Source: Oligoflexia bacterium (lineage in GTDB: Bacteria > Bdellovibrionota > UBA1018). Taken from it: DNA of 6,916 nucleotides. The DNA lies in the NCBI GenBank assembly GCA_903854365.1, contig CAINWE010000406.1, forward strand, positions 1 through 6,916, in the 5' to 3' direction. Position 1 is the first letter of the stretch, and every line of letters begins with the position of its first letter. The position numbers and the translations under genes are program-made. Shown here piece after piece: positions 6,521 through 6,916 of this stretch. The notes under the pieces were generated by a model. That model saw nothing but the letters and a program-made list of their open reading frames with translations, was not told where the DNA came from and searched no databases.

Positions 6521-6916
6521 AAATCGTAGAGCTCCTTGAGTCTTTGAATCCAAAGGGTTTCCGTAAACGCATCCATGACTCGGCGTTGAAACCGTATTCC
6601 GATCTCGCTTCGCCGGCTTGAGTGTTCGAGAAGTTGGAGGGTTTCGTACGCGATGGATTCGACTGATTGGGATCGACTGACGAGAATCCCATGATCGCGA
6701 GAAGGGAAGAGGTCCAGGTTTCCATCGACTCGGGTCGCGATGACGGGTGTACCTGCCCAACCCGCCTCTAAGAGATTGATCGGTAAGCCCTCTGCGTCTG
6801 AGAGTGAAATGATCAAATCTAAACCCGCCATTTCGTTTCCTATTTCGTTTCGATAGCCCATCCAGTGAACTCGATCCTCGAGGGTCAGTGTTTTTGTGAG
6901 GCGCTTCAAGTGCACC
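6517..6916 (-). CDS. GT4-family glycosyltransferase, C-terminal part (5' end outside window)
   Basis: Donor-binding C-terminal half of a retaining GT-B glycosyltransferase; 132 codons and a TGA stop are visible and the frame runs off the right edge. The first full in-window codon is GTG at 6915 and reads best as an internal valine, since the Rossmann strands before it are missing. The motif order is typical: RVHWMGYRNEIGNEMAGLDL, then ISLSDAEGLPINLLEAGWAG. Glu42 and Glu50 form an intact EX7E pair that binds the nucleotide-sugar donor. TPVIATRVDGNLDLF follows, then a C-terminal helix (WIQRLKELYDL) folding back on the N-domain. The stop overlaps the exporter start as ATGA, placing it in the same operon. 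Its complete EX7E contrasts with the modified one in the last gene, so the two are distinct subfamilies and probably add different sugars. Acceptor and linkage are unknown. Confidence 0.9.
   Translation of the reverse strand, partial: VHLKRLTKTLTLEDRVHWMGYRNEIGNEMAGLDLIISLSDAEGLPINLLEAGWAGTPVIATRVDGNLDLFPSRDHGILVSRSQSVESIAYETLQLLEHSSRRSEIGIRFQRRVMDAFTETLWIQRLKELYDL
6532..6537 (-). promoter_or_regulatory. Ribosome binding site deciding the exporter start
   Basis: AAGGAG on the minus strand, 11 bases before ATG 6520-6518, within the 3' end of the upstream glycosyltransferase gene. It supports the lipoprotein start with its signal peptide rather than the longer frame opening at 6760. Confidence 0.65.

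Noticed and set aside
6521..6760. 80-codon N-terminal extension of the export lipoprotein
   Set aside because: It overlaps the glycosyltransferase C-terminus in another frame and would bury the signal peptide; the ATGA start with AAGGAG is better.
1..6916. CRISPR array, tRNA or rRNA gene, insertion sequence, or toxin-antitoxin pair
   Set aside because: No regular direct repeats, no cloverleaf-like or rRNA-like sequence, no transposase frame and no terminal repeats were seen.

Overview
All genes recognised lie on the minus strand, so the window reads right to left. It holds part of a polysaccharide synthesis and export operon, about 1914 to 6916, running off the right edge. Downstream of it is a separate amino-acid permease gene, 1 to 1552, running off the left edge. 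An outer-membrane Wza-type lipoprotein next to a two-helix Wzz-type co-polymerase means a Gram-negative (diderm) bacterium. Base composition is mixed, near 50% overall by eye, with an AT-rich patch in the polymerase gene. The sequence alone does not fix the lineage; a Bdellovibrionota or other deltaproteobacterium-like host is only a weak guess.

Layout in transcription order: the C-terminal end of a GT4-family glycosyltransferase (6517-6916), a Wza/KpsD-family export lipoprotein (5510-6520), a Wzz-like chain-length/co-polymerase protein without a kinase domain (4378-5493), a Wzy/O-antigen-ligase-family membrane protein (3176-4381), and a second GT4-type glycosyltransferase (1914-3179). Three of the four junctions are four-base ATGA overlaps and the fourth is a 16-base gap. 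This is strong evidence for one tightly coupled transcription unit. A stem-loop spans the stop codon of the last gene. A 361-base gap (1553-1913) with a second inverted repeat separates the operon from the permease gene.

The inferred joint role is Wzx/Wzy-type polysaccharide production. The glycosyltransferases add sugars to a lipid-linked repeat unit on the cytoplasmic face. The Wzy-like protein joins repeat units on the periplasmic side. The Wzz-like protein sets chain length and links to the Wza-like channel, which carries the chain across the outer membrane. The flippase, the initiating sugar-phosphate transferase and any tyrosine kinase are not in the window and would have to lie to the right or elsewhere. 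The permease is a CAT-type member of the APC superfamily with no visible link to the polysaccharide genes.

I looked for an undescribed system on both strands and found no convincing one. The notable points are local: the stop-codon stem-loop, the inverted repeat and mini-ORF ahead of the permease, an unusual proline-rich linker in the export lipoprotein, and an expanded loop in the permease.
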